This document shows, piece after piece, positions 18,601-26,445 of a stretch of 64,000 nt of DNA. Source of the stretch: Pseudobacteriovorax antillogorgiicola (lineage in GTDB: Bacteria; Bdellovibrionota_B; Oligoflexia; Oligoflexales; Oligoflexaceae). The stretch covers positions 124,001 to 188,000 of the forward strand of contig NZ_FWZT01000015.1 in assembly GCF_900177345.1 (NCBI RefSeq), in the 5' to 3' direction. Numbering within the stretch: position 1 is the stretch's first letter; each line of letters opens with the position of its first letter. The translations under genes and the position numbers were made by a program. The notes beneath the pieces were generated by a model. That model did no database searches. It was not told the origin of the DNA and saw only the letters and a list, made by a program, of their open reading frames with translations.

Positions 18601-18809
18601 CGGTGGAGGACCAGGCCACCGATCGAGCCTACCGCATCGGCCAGACAAAGCCTGTTACGGTATACCGCCTGGTGAGCCGGGGTACCGTGGAGGATATGAT
18701 CTTGAATGTGCACCGCGAGAAGAGGCAGTTAGCGGCATCCCTCTTAGAACACAGTGATAAAGTGGGCTCTCTTGGTAGCCAGGATTTGATGGCCTTGATC
18801 CAATCATAA
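15633..18809 (+). CDS. SNF2/RAD54-type helicase with N-terminal SWIM zinc finger
   Basis: A 1058-residue Swi2/Snf2 DNA translocase. A SWIM zinc finger sits at the N-terminus (C85-T-C87, then C99-x-H101). A long, variable middle region (about 120-560) corresponds to the bacterial SNF2-associated part. The ATPase starts near 590: motif I ADDMGLGKTIQT (about 627), motif II LDEAQ (about 722), motif III ALSGTPIEN, then the C-terminal lobe with FSQFTSHL, ISLKAGGTGITLT and the DQATDRAYRIGQ motif VI. All ATPase motifs look intact. Bacterial members of this type (HepA-like and others) remodel DNA-protein complexes; some sit in defence loci, but there is no nuclease, methylase or phospholipase partner here. 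The convergent DUF457 gene ends four bases after its stop. Confidence 0.92.
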   Translation: MKYDNLLIPDEYLEDLISLLERELEKEYPKTKVNKGRRLLDNGIQSLGFEGEEGFAEISERGEIHQVSMTLPIFDLAGGYSVIKCTCLQDHFQLEPERCHHMWAAQHGLLDGAKARLEEKQGTGNSVESLFATLEAVVEAEDNIEDETLKPRLLWQLSKDFELSPVALSAGRGRAKKKVLGWSELLRRNDLWQGTVHQPLMTYVRVDPGSGHALVDHFSILLDLAKMLDAPVQNEDGDSISVDVMGTALIGKNQEDGLIVQPRFHDGTEIQHLDAEGGAVSFATATQVLLAPLNPKQFTLMQKLIEQPVAVPSSDKDRLFQYLSKLSDQIPVSMDRMAEGEAADDRLILRLIPFESGAIKGEVWVKPSPTGAYMIPGVGMESVLDLSDPEQPYSRPRDLWREQEVAQELAEDLGLDRMPRHGPNDFILADVQRALGLIEALKQSRLRERCLIEWPKNGAQSLEGKLELGDKLEEQAISIAIGEPQDWFQVKGQVEVQGESLRLEELLAALKKQRRFIQLPSGKWATITDVFRKRMEAVQGVLEEDQEEVFVSPGQAEELERQVEQDNIQIEQASQAWWRLKKRIVRKDILDENPPRDFKATLRPYQLEGFRWLHRLAVWGMGACLADDMGLGKTIQTLAILQKHARKGPSLVVAPVSVASNWQKECEKFCPNLQAMIYRDRDRQDLLDNLMPEDILITSYGLLLRDVEYLKEVDWNCLILDEAQSIKNAKSKTAKAVQSLSSQWTLALSGTPIENHLGDLWSLFRTINPGLLGSWERFKRSYGFPISRDNSEEARARLEKRIKPFILRRLKKDHLKELPPKSEINLDVEMSSDEMDVYQAIRLEAVQKIEGGDEGQTEAQKRVAILGALTRLRQAACHPKLVMDTWNDSSSKLELFASLAEQVHENRHKALVFSQFTSHLALVREKLDDLGYTYAYLDGSTPVTARQRQVDAFQEGGLDFFLISLKAGGTGITLTEADFVIHMDPWWNPAVEDQATDRAYRIGQTKPVTVYRLVSRGTVEDMILNVHREKRQLAASLLEHSDKVGSLGSQDLMALIQS

Positions 18810-18812
18810 GAG

Positions 18813-19850
18813 CTATGGCGATGCCTTGTGGGCATCGTCCACATCGAAAAACATGAAGCGATCGAAGAACTCAGAACCAGCACTTTTTCGGTCTGGAGGG
18901 ATGAAAGCAAGCTCACCGTTGTTCTTGATCTTAACACTACCGAAATATGGCTCGTGAGCGTTTAAATTGAACGCATAGCGCATGGAATGACAATGGCAGC
19001 CGCCATCGTCGGTGTTCTCACAAATAGTCCAGGTAGCCCATCGCTGGTATTGACGATAGGCTGTGTCCGCCTCTGGAGTGCCGGACAGGTTGGAGCAGAG
19101 CTGGTCAGAAACGTACCTGTTATCGAGAGGTTGGGGAATGATCCGCGCTTCATCATCGGTCATGTAACTAATGATGCTTGAATTATAGCCATCGGGATGA
19201 TCGTGCACCACCAGCCATACCAATGGAGATAAGGGTCCTGGAAAGGATAAGATCTCCTGTCTTGGTTCATTTGGAAACGCAAGTTTTTCGCCCTTATACT
19301 TAGCAATGCCAATGATCGTCCACCAGCTCACCATTACTGAGAAGACTGCAAAACCTATGGCTCTGACACGTGAGCAAGGTAGATCAAGATTTCGCCAGAC
19401 CTGTATAAGTCCAATGGCGCAGATCAACCAAAACATGGGATCGATAATAAACATCATGGGCCAGGCATATCGGGCAAAGCTAGCAGGGTACCAGAACATC
19501 ACGCCGTAACTAGTTAGGTAGTCTAGCAGAAAGTGGCTAATTAAAAGCTGTGAGCTGGCCCAGATGAGCGAGTCTTTCCAGGTGAAAATAGGGTTTTTGC
19601 GACAAATAAATCGTTGGATCAGGGCACCTAATACGACCATGAAGGGTAGGCCCAGGAATGAATGTGTGAAGCCACGATGATGGAAGTGGTAGGTCTCTTG
19701 CCCTAGGGCCGCCAGAAGAATATCGATGTCCGGGATATTCGCAACGATGGCCGAGGATAAGAGGAGAGCCTTGGGGCTTTTCTTTAAGGCGCGGGGATGA
19801 GTGGCGGCTGAGGTTGCGGCTGAAGCCAGAGCATGTGCAAGATTGTCCAT
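18813..19850 (-). CDS. Membrane-bound metal-dependent hydrolase, DUF457/YdjM family
   Basis: A 345-residue inner-membrane protein. It opens with MDNLAHALASAATS, and has NIPDIDILLA and HHRGFTHSFLGLP, the His/Asp motifs of the DUF457 (YdjM/YbcI) family of predicted metal-dependent hydrolases, followed by several transmembrane segments (about 80-215). The C-terminal ~130 residues are soluble and Cys-containing (LCSNLSG, TICENTDDGGCHCH), longer than in YdjM, and probably periplasmic. In E. coli ydjM is LexA-controlled, but I see no SOS box here. It is a single gene between two terminator-like sites, with its 3' end almost touching the SNF2 gene. Confidence 0.82.
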   Translation of the reverse strand: MDNLAHALASAATSAATHPRALKKSPKALLLSSAIVANIPDIDILLAALGQETYHFHHRGFTHSFLGLPFMVVLGALIQRFICRKNPIFTWKDSLIWASSQLLISHFLLDYLTSYGVMFWYPASFARYAWPMMFIIDPMFWLICAIGLIQVWRNLDLPCSRVRAIGFAVFSVMVSWWTIIGIAKYKGEKLAFPNEPRQEILSFPGPLSPLVWLVVHDHPDGYNSSIISYMTDDEARIIPQPLDNRYVSDQLCSNLSGTPEADTAYRQYQRWATWTICENTDDGGCHCHSMRYAFNLNAHEPYFGSVKIKNNGELAFIPPDRKSAGSEFFDRFMFFDVDDAHKASP

Positions 19851-19928
19851 GAGTCGGTTCCTAAAGAATTTTAACTACGGGATATTAGCAGAGGTAGGAG
19901 GTGTTGGCTAGAAACCATTCGTAGCTGG

Positions 19929-19952
19929 AAAGGGGCCTAGCGCCCCTTTTTT
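19929..19952. terminator. Terminator hairpin, probably two-way
   Basis: The stem AAAGGGGC (19929-19936) pairs with GCCCCTTT (19942-19949) around a five-base loop; six T follow on the + strand and a shorter T-run (three T) on the - strand. It lies 40 bases beyond the stop of the solute-binding protein gene (- strand), which it could end, although the better T-run is on the other strand. Confidence 0.55.
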
Positions 19953-19992
19953 CAATCTGTTGAAGCATAGTCTGGAAGGCAAAGCCTATGCC

Positions 19993-20736
19993 CTACATGG
20001 CATTGACGCCCCACTTTTGTTTTAGAGCAGCCACATCACCTTGATTCTTCTTCATCCACTTGTTGAAGTCTTCGAGTACTTTAGGGTGCTTGATCGTTGA
20101 GAGGTGATAGGCTGATTTTGTATGAGGAAGATTGGGATCAAAAACTACTGCTCCTGGCTGCTTAAGTTGATTTGCTAGATGGTAGCGCGCGACTGCGATA
20201 TTGATGTAAGCACCATCTACTCGACCCGAGATAACTTGCTTTAGCAAACCAGCGAAGCTGTTGTTTTCTTTGACAGTAATAGCCTTGGATTTAATATCTC
20301 CTAAGTAGTCCCAGGCTGTAAAACCGCGGGCTGTGCCCAGCTTCTTGAGAGCTTGCTTGCCTTTGCCCATATTTCCTGGAGTAACAACAACACCATCGAT
20401 ATAGTCTACAACTGCATCACTGTAAGTGACGTTTTTGCCTTTCTTCATGTCTTGTTGCCAGTAAGAGTTGTCGGGGTACTTAAAATCGAGCTCCGAATTA
20501 GGCTTAAGAAGCTCTTTGAAAAGTCGTGAGATGGGGAGGATCTTGTATTCTACAGTATGATTGTTGTCCTTGGCCCACATGTCAAGGAATTGTCGGGCAA
20601 AGCCTCCGTACTCACCCGCATCATGGGTATATTGAGGCAAGTATTGAATACGCTCGACTCCAACGACGAAGTGCTTTGCGTAACTGCTGGCAGAAAATAA
20701 AAGGGTAACACTGATTAGAAATAATCGAGTAAGCAT
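19993..20736 (-). CDS. Periplasmic solute-binding protein, PBPb (SBP_bac_3) type
   Basis: A 247-residue exported protein. The ATG at 20736 has an AAGGAAGG site and gives a clean signal peptide (MLTRLFLISVTLLFSASSYA); an in-frame start 171 bases upstream is rejected. The mature part reads as a type 2 periplasmic binding protein: HFVVGVERIQYLPQ at the N-terminus, PISRLFKELL in lobe 1, GRVDGAYINIAVARYHL in the hinge-lobe 2 region and a C-terminal KWMKKNQGDVAALKQKWG helix. No ABC transporter genes follow. It is divergent from a large sensor kinase whose periplasmic loop could receive it, and the two share a promoter region with a perfect palindrome. The ligand is not evident. Confidence 0.85.
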   Translation of the reverse strand: MLTRLFLISVTLLFSASSYAKHFVVGVERIQYLPQYTHDAGEYGGFARQFLDMWAKDNNHTVEYKILPISRLFKELLKPNSELDFKYPDNSYWQQDMKKGKNVTYSDAVVDYIDGVVVTPGNMGKGKQALKKLGTARGFTAWDYLGDIKSKAITVKENNSFAGLLKQVISGRVDGAYINIAVARYHLANQLKQPGAVVFDPNLPHTKSAYHLSTIKHPKVLEDFNKWMKKNQGDVAALKQKWGVNAM

Positions 20737-21111
20737 AACGGCCTTCCTTAGTGATAAATTCCTCTCTATACATTTTTTTTCATTGGAGATCATTTGTCTA
20801 CACCCAGGCTCTTTTTTTGAGAACTTTCTCGTTGGGAATAGCCTCGCTCTGTTTAAAAAACTTACTTTCTGCAATAATAGGCTGCTCGAAATCACACTTT
20901 TCGTCATTAGCTGCTAATGAAACAGCTTAAATGAGATAGTCCTCGTGAGTGTGTCCAATAATTTTACAGTTCTTTAGTTAGGTTTATTAGGTGCTTATCC
21001 CTACCTTTTCCGAGGGGCTGGGTGCAAGTCAGCAGACTCCGTAAAAAACTAAAGATATTTTTGACAATCACGTTAAGGAGACCATGGTATGACTACGTCC
21101 AGGAGTTGGTA
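20737..21111. other. Divergent promoter region
   Basis: 375 bases between the solute-binding protein gene (- strand) and the CheA-like kinase gene (+ strand), so both promoters should lie here. The only clear signal is the 17-bp palindrome at 20904-20920. I could not settle -35/-10 elements for either gene. Confidence 0.5.
20904..20920. promoter_or_regulatory. 17-bp perfect palindrome, candidate operator
   Basis: TCATTAGCTGCTAATGA reads the same on both strands apart from the central base. It sits about 170 bases from the solute-binding protein start and 190 from the kinase start, the place for an operator acting on both. I see no second copy in the window and cannot name the regulator. Confidence 0.4.
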
Positions 21112-23829
21112 ATGGCGAACCTTAACCGTTCCGAGTCGATCGCACGAAAGCTCAATCTCAGGTTGCTGATCCTTGTGACCTTAGCGATGACTGTGTTCTC
21201 AGGGATTTTAGGGCTCCGTAATTACCAAAAAATTGAGAGCACCCTGAAAGCGAGAAGCCATAGCATACTTCAACTAGCATCCATAGCTTTCAGCGAACCT
21301 CTTTGGAACTATGACCAGGAAAGCATCGAAAAATTTTCGGAATCGATTATCAACGACGATGTCGTTGAAGCCTTGGAAGTCATCGATCAAGATGGCAATA
21401 CAAATTACTCCTACTCCAAGACAGGTAACTCAGATGAGATCGCAGCGTTCTCTGGCAATAGTGATTATCTCTATCACGAGGCCAATGTCATCCGTGAAGA
21501 TAATCCTATTGGCTTGATTAAACTTGTGGTGTCTACTAAGTCAGCAAAAGAAGGGATTAAAGAAAGCCTTACGGCACTAGCCGGTCTCACGACAATCCTT
21601 CTCATTTCATTGGCGTTCACACTAAAAGTTACATTAACTGCACTAATCAAGAAACCTATCAATTATCTTACGGGCAGAGCTGCTGAGCTAGCTGGTGGTG
21701 ATCTTTCGCAGTCAATCAAAACCGATCGCAACGACGAACTGGGTATCTTAGCGGGGGCCTTCGATACCATGAGGGTTTCGATTAAGAAGAAAATTGAGGA
21801 TCTGGACTTTCTCAATTTGATGGGTGAGACGGTGAACCAATTACCGAGTCGGAAGCACGTTCTGAAGCATGTATTGCGGGGTTTGGAAACTCACACCGAT
21901 GCTCAGGCAGCGGTTATGTACAATCGTTTTGATGGTCGCTTAGTATCTGAGAAAGACTTCCATAATCACAACTTCTATGAAGAAATAGATCTCAGTCACC
22001 CCGAACTTCAAGAGAAACTAGGCACCAATGAGTCTGTGAACTTTGCTTGTTGTGGGCTTTTTCTCTCTCGCGATCACGGGGGGCAAGTCTTCGTTCTGCC
22101 GCTAATAGACGAAGGAGAGCTTGTGGGCGTCATTGCTCTGTGGAACGCTGAGGGCTTCGAGCAGGGACAAGATGAGATCGGTCACACCCTAGACACCTTA
22201 GCTCGCATCGTGACTACGCGGCTCAAGAATCTCAACATGATTGAGATCATTGAAGATCAGAATCGAAACTTGGAACGTAAGGTTGAAGAAAGAACAGCAG
22301 AGTTAGCAGAGAAAACCAATGACATCAACGCGATGTTGCAGAATATTCCTCAGGGTATTTTTACCATTGTTGACGGCAATCAAATCCATCATGAGTATTC
22401 ACACCACTTGGAAGATATTCTGGGTCGAAAAGATATCGCTCAGCACAATGCGATGGACCTTATCTTTGCCCGATCAAATCTATCAGGGGACGCCTGTAGC
22501 CAGATCGGAAGCTTCCTGGATTTTGCGATTGGGGAAGACGATATCAATTATTCAGCAAACCAGGATCTATTGGCCAGTGAGATTGAATTTCGAGATTACC
22601 ACGATGAGAAAAAAGTACTGCAAATTGATTGGTCTCCGATTCTAAACGACTCTGATGAGGTTAGTAAGATACTTGTCAGTTTGAAGGACGTCACGGATCT
22701 CAAAGCATTGGAAGCCCAGAATGAAGCCCAAAAAAGGGAGTTGGCAATGATTGGCCAAATCCTGAATGTGGGGCCTAGCAAATTCCGCGAATTCTTGACC
22801 ACTGCCGATTCTCTAATTGAAGAGATCAAAGGCTTAGCTATTGGCAATATGGGAGAGAGAGCGATTGCCGAGGTCAAGCGAGACCTTCATACTTTGAAGG
22901 GCAATGCTCGGATTCGTGGGATATCTTATCTTTCCGAAGTGGTTCACGAGGTGGAAGATCGCTTTGCCAATGGTTTGGAACTCAACAGCGCTAACGTGAT
23001 TCAGGAAGTTGACCATATCGAAACCTGTGTTGCTTCTTATTCCTCAATCTTGAATGACAAGCTTAGCTCGCAAAATTCGGAATCAGCTGTAAGTGCGGAT
23101 ATGGTACATCGCTTGGTCGCTATTCAGAAGATGTGCAAGGAGACGGCGAACTGCTCCCAGGATGTGGTTGATGCCATCGATGATGTTTGCAACAAGGTGC
23201 AGGGGAATCATTCGATTGATGACGTTATCAACGAAATGCGAGGCAACCTGAAATCGATCGCATCGAGTCTCGCTAAGCCAGAGCCTGTGTTTCGGGTTAA
23301 GGTGCCTTACTTTGAAATGAAGCCTGAATTAAAGCAGGCCTTGGGTAATGTCTTCCCTCACCTGATTAATAATGCCTTAGATCATGGCATTGAATCTCCC
23401 GAAGTTCGGCTCGGAAAGAATAAGGATCAGCGGGGAACAATTTTCGTGAATGGCCGCCAAGCTGGAAATGATATGCAGATCGAATTTTATGATGATGGTC
23501 AGGGTCTCGATATCTCTCGGATTAGAGATAAGCTCTCTCAGCAACGGGGAGTTGACGCTAGCCAGATCAATGAGATCGAAGTCGCGGATTCCATATTCGC
23601 GTCTGGCTTTAGTACAGCCCAGAAAATTACTGATATATCTGGTCGTGGTGTGGGCTTGGATGCGGTCAAACAAGCATTGATCAAGTTAGGTGCCAATATT
23701 GAAGTTCGACTGATCGGAGATCCCACGGACGATGGCTTCCGGCAGTTTAAGTTTATTATGAAAATACCCATCGAAGTTTCAGAAGAAGCAGGATCGGATG
23801 CCAGCAACAAGCTGGAAAAGCTTTCCTAA
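21112..23829 (+). CDS. CheA-like hybrid sensor kinase: TM-HAMP-GAF-PAS-HPt-HATPase
   Basis: A 905-residue membrane kinase. The start is the ATG at 21112 (site AGGAG). The first helix (about 10-37), a periplasmic loop, and a second helix (about 150-178) are followed by a HAMP domain, a GAF-like region (about 235-375), a coiled coil with ERKVEERTAELAEKT, a PAS-like region (about 400-530) and an HPt-type helix with RDLHTLKGNAR, where His593 is the likely phospho-acceptor. The ATPase is of the CheA type: LINNALDHGIESPEVR, DDGQGLD, FASGFSTA and GRGVGLDAV. It stops right after the ATPase with no CheW-like domain and no receiver. It shares its PAS-HPt-ATPase half with the kinase at 55311-58136. Divergent from a periplasmic binding protein. 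A clear terminator follows. Confidence 0.92.
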   Translation: MANLNRSESIARKLNLRLLILVTLAMTVFSGILGLRNYQKIESTLKARSHSILQLASIAFSEPLWNYDQESIEKFSESIINDDVVEALEVIDQDGNTNYSYSKTGNSDEIAAFSGNSDYLYHEANVIREDNPIGLIKLVVSTKSAKEGIKESLTALAGLTTILLISLAFTLKVTLTALIKKPINYLTGRAAELAGGDLSQSIKTDRNDELGILAGAFDTMRVSIKKKIEDLDFLNLMGETVNQLPSRKHVLKHVLRGLETHTDAQAAVMYNRFDGRLVSEKDFHNHNFYEEIDLSHPELQEKLGTNESVNFACCGLFLSRDHGGQVFVLPLIDEGELVGVIALWNAEGFEQGQDEIGHTLDTLARIVTTRLKNLNMIEIIEDQNRNLERKVEERTAELAEKTNDINAMLQNIPQGIFTIVDGNQIHHEYSHHLEDILGRKDIAQHNAMDLIFARSNLSGDACSQIGSFLDFAIGEDDINYSANQDLLASEIEFRDYHDEKKVLQIDWSPILNDSDEVSKILVSLKDVTDLKALEAQNEAQKRELAMIGQILNVGPSKFREFLTTADSLIEEIKGLAIGNMGERAIAEVKRDLHTLKGNARIRGISYLSEVVHEVEDRFANGLELNSANVIQEVDHIETCVASYSSILNDKLSSQNSESAVSADMVHRLVAIQKMCKETANCSQDVVDAIDDVCNKVQGNHSIDDVINEMRGNLKSIASSLAKPEPVFRVKVPYFEMKPELKQALGNVFPHLINNALDHGIESPEVRLGKNKDQRGTIFVNGRQAGNDMQIEFYDDGQGLDISRIRDKLSQQRGVDASQINEIEVADSIFASGFSTAQKITDISGRGVGLDAVKQALIKLGANIEVRLIGDPTDDGFRQFKFIMKIPIEVSEEAGSDASNKLEKLS

Positions 23830-23832
23830 ACG

Positions 23833-23862
23833 AAAAAGTCGGGCGATGGACCCGACTTTTTT
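23833..23862 (+). terminator. Rho-independent terminator
   Basis: AAAAAGTCGGG (23833-23843) pairs perfectly with CCCGACTTTTT (23851-23861) around a seven-base loop, three bases after the kinase stop codon. The A-run and T-run make it able to act in both directions, so it may also serve the convergent Tsx-like gene. Confidence 0.85.
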
Positions 23863-23913
23863 CCGAACTGCAGAATTTCTGAACTAAAGTGAAATTAGTT
23901 GAATCTCAGTACT

Positions 23914-24624
23914 TTAGAGAGTCCAGCGAATCATGGCTTGAGGGACCTGCTCGGTATCAGCATCTTTAACAGCTAGCTTGGGGTCCCAGTATTGAAACTC
24001 CACACCGAGTGCAATTTCCTTTGTAACTTGGTAAAGAAGTTGGGGCTGCATGAGCAGGTTGGCTTCTTTCTTTCCGGTGTCATCACCTTCTTCACCGGCG
24101 TAGTCAAGAAAGCCACCAAAGCTCAGCTTATCGATAATATTAAGACCCCAAACCAAAGTGACTTGGAAGCCTGTACCCTCAACGCTTAAATCATCACGTA
24201 CGTAAAAGTGTGATTGGAAAAAGTTGAATCCAGGAATTTTTAGATCAACATAGAATCCATACAGGTAAATTCTTCTAAACCCAACTGGAATATTAATCTG
24301 TGCTGCAATACCAAAATCAGCAACAAGGCCATCAGATTGCTGGCCCATAATTTTATTATAGCTAAAGCGAGGGTTCCACTCTAGGTACATGGACTGATCG
24401 TCTTTAGTATCAGCCTTTTCAACGTCTACAAAGAAAAAATTGTCACCATAGGTCCAACCGCTGACATGTTCAAACGTGATAATTGTTTGATCGTAATCCT
24501 CTCCAAAAGGATTCACGTAGTCGGTACCGCTTAAGAGACTGATCGAAGTATTACTCCAGTCAGCAGCGACGGCGGAGCCGGAAAGTAGAATAGAGCTTAA
24601 AGCAAGATTTTTTAGCAAACCCAT
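23914..24624 (-). CDS. Tsx/OmpK-like nucleoside-specific outer-membrane channel
   Basis: A 236-residue outer-membrane beta barrel of the Channel_Tsx family. It has a signal peptide ending SGSAVAAD, the family's N-terminal WSNTSISLLSGTDYVNPFG, the strongly diagnostic FEHVSGWTYGDNFFFVDVEK, alternating amphipathic strands, and the closing WTL with an aromatic-hydrophobic end typical of barrels. Tsx lets nucleosides cross the outer membrane. There is no nucleoside transporter beside it, though a BMP-like protein (a class that often binds nucleosides) is encoded at 14650-15591. The ATG at 24624 has AGGAG eight bases before it; a GTG nine bases upstream sits too near that site. Confidence 0.88.
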   Translation of the reverse strand: MGLLKNLALSSILLSGSAVAADWSNTSISLLSGTDYVNPFGEDYDQTIITFEHVSGWTYGDNFFFVDVEKADTKDDQSMYLEWNPRFSYNKIMGQQSDGLVADFGIAAQINIPVGFRRIYLYGFYVDLKIPGFNFFQSHFYVRDDLSVEGTGFQVTLVWGLNIIDKLSFGGFLDYAGEEGDDTGKKEANLLMQPQLLYQVTKEIALGVEFQYWDPKLAVKDADTEQVPQAMIRWTL

Positions 24625-24726
24625 CGATGACACTCCTACGACGTTATTATTGATTTTCTCCAGAATAACGTGTCATTGGTAATTCATCTACAGAATTTGC
24701 CAAAAAACCTAGGTTTTTTTTAGGCC

Positions 24727-26445
24727 TTAGCTGCCAAAGTCTCCTTGGCTAAGGCCCATAGCTGCATTCCATTGCTGGCATAAGCCCTGAAAACGCCTGC
24801 CATCAGCTTGAAGGCTGTAGTCTAGCTCAACAATATATTCTTGAATAGCCAAGTCTTTCATAGCAAAGCAAGAATCTTCCTGGCAGTTGATAGCCGTATC
24901 GTAGGACAACACGCCAGATTCCGAGGTGCCCTTACACGGCTCGTAGGCCGGTGCGTCGAAGTCATGCTCACGACCGATTGCATGTAAATTCTCATGGAGG
25001 GCTGTCACAGCAATTAGCATCAATACCAGAGGTGATCGTTGTTCACTAAGGTCTTGCTGCCTAACTCCGGCCAGCTCACACCAGAAGATCTCGTCGGTAT
25101 CGAGGCTGGTGACATAGGCCAGAACCCCTTGCTCCGCACAAGCCTGCGTGTTGCCAAGGTAGGTTATTTTAGAAATATTGCCTTCCCAAAACGTAGCATA
25201 GGACGTGGGGCTTGCACCCAACCAAAAGTCGAAGGCACGTTGTAGAGAGTCGACCTGAGGGGTGCTGAAGGTTGTCACATCTAAGGTGTTCAATGTGATT
25301 GGGTTCTTGTCTTGGGCTTCGATGACTTTTAAAGCCCCAACGGGATTCCCAATATCGATCGTTTCAAACGGCGTTGGAGACATCCGTAGGCCCACCGAAA
25401 CTGTATTTTTTGGGTCATTGGGGTTACTTGCACTTGCTGCCCAACCACAGGTATCGCCCTGGCCCTGAGTTTGGATTTCCATATACGACTCACAGGAGAT
25501 GCCTAAGGAAAACCCCGACTCAAGGGGCGTTGGAGATGCTACCTGACAAGCCTCCAAACTTCGTCCGCCAGAACTAGTAGGTATAATCTCGCCCACGTCG
25601 ACCCCGTCCGGTGCTGAAAAATTATATGCAAAGGACTGGAGGTCTTCAGGGTTGCCGAGCTTCGTCTCGCCATTCAAGCTATGGTAGCGGCAAGTTGTTT
25701 GGCTGTCTTGGGGAGTCACCTGGATGTCTTCTTGGTGTAAGCCTTCGACTCCGAGGATGATGTCGCTGGGTTCGTCGATAGCGATCACTTCATAGCTATG
25801 ATTACCAGCAAGGCGGGTACCACTAGCGGAAGAATCGATCATCATCAAAATTTCATCGATCGCAGCATCAGCCTGCTTCGTGCCTAGGATTTCTCCAGCC
25901 ACAGTGGGAACGGGATTAAAAACAATATCCACAGCCTCGTCACCAATAGAAATGCTTAGGCTACACTGAATTCGACCAGAAATAATGAAGTCGGCGAGAT
26001 TTGATTTAAGTTTCGCTGGATAGTGAGAACGCCAAAAAACATAGAGCTCTTCGCCTTGAGAAATGGTGCTAGGGCTTAGACTTGGGTCTGTGCTGCTTGT
26101 TGAGATTTCTAGGTCACGACAAAGCTCAGTGAGCATAGGGCGATTTTCTTCAGACACCTGTGAACGGTCGATCAGTGCTGATTTCTGAATGCTGATAGCG
26201 CCCCCCTGATCGAACTTCATAGGAACCACACCGAAGGTGTATTCGAAGGCGTCTTGTTGTGGCTCACTAGCAAAATTTAGAGAGACTTTAGCTGGTTCCC
26301 GGCCAATATCGAGATCGGCAGAGGTTTGTGTGCCTCGACGAGATTGAATCTTAGGAGCCTGTGAGCAGGAACTTAAGAAAACCAATAGCCCTAAACTGAA
26401 AAACATAACTTTTGAAACATCCTTGTACATAGCAACTACCCTCAT
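24727..26445 (-). CDS. Lipoprotein zinc metalloprotease with a metzincin-type motif
   Basis: A 572-residue lipoprotein. The signal peptide ends in the lipobox LSSC (MFFSLGLLVFLSSCSQA). Near residue 485 is TALHENLHAIGREHDFD, which fits the extended zinc motif HExxHxxGxxHD of metzincins, with Glu as the catalytic base. The ~450 residues in front have many Cys and a beta-rich character, so a secreted pro- or binding region is likely. The preceding gene's stop overlaps this start as ATGA (26442-26445), so the two are translationally coupled; an alternative ATG five codons on (MYKDVSK) is also possible. No peptidase subfamily can be named from the motif alone. Confidence 0.8.
   Translation of the reverse strand: MRVVAMYKDVSKVMFFSLGLLVFLSSCSQAPKIQSRRGTQTSADLDIGREPAKVSLNFASEPQQDAFEYTFGVVPMKFDQGGAISIQKSALIDRSQVSEENRPMLTELCRDLEISTSSTDPSLSPSTISQGEELYVFWRSHYPAKLKSNLADFIISGRIQCSLSISIGDEAVDIVFNPVPTVAGEILGTKQADAAIDEILMMIDSSASGTRLAGNHSYEVIAIDEPSDIILGVEGLHQEDIQVTPQDSQTTCRYHSLNGETKLGNPEDLQSFAYNFSAPDGVDVGEIIPTSSGGRSLEACQVASPTPLESGFSLGISCESYMEIQTQGQGDTCGWAASASNPNDPKNTVSVGLRMSPTPFETIDIGNPVGALKVIEAQDKNPITLNTLDVTTFSTPQVDSLQRAFDFWLGASPTSYATFWEGNISKITYLGNTQACAEQGVLAYVTSLDTDEIFWCELAGVRQQDLSEQRSPLVLMLIAVTALHENLHAIGREHDFDAPAYEPCKGTSESGVLSYDTAINCQEDSCFAMKDLAIQEYIVELDYSLQADGRRFQGLCQQWNAAMGLSQGDFGS

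Noticed and set aside
15633-18809. SNF2 helicase as part of a known anti-phage system
   Set aside because: No phospholipase D, nuclease, methylase or other defence partner flanks it.
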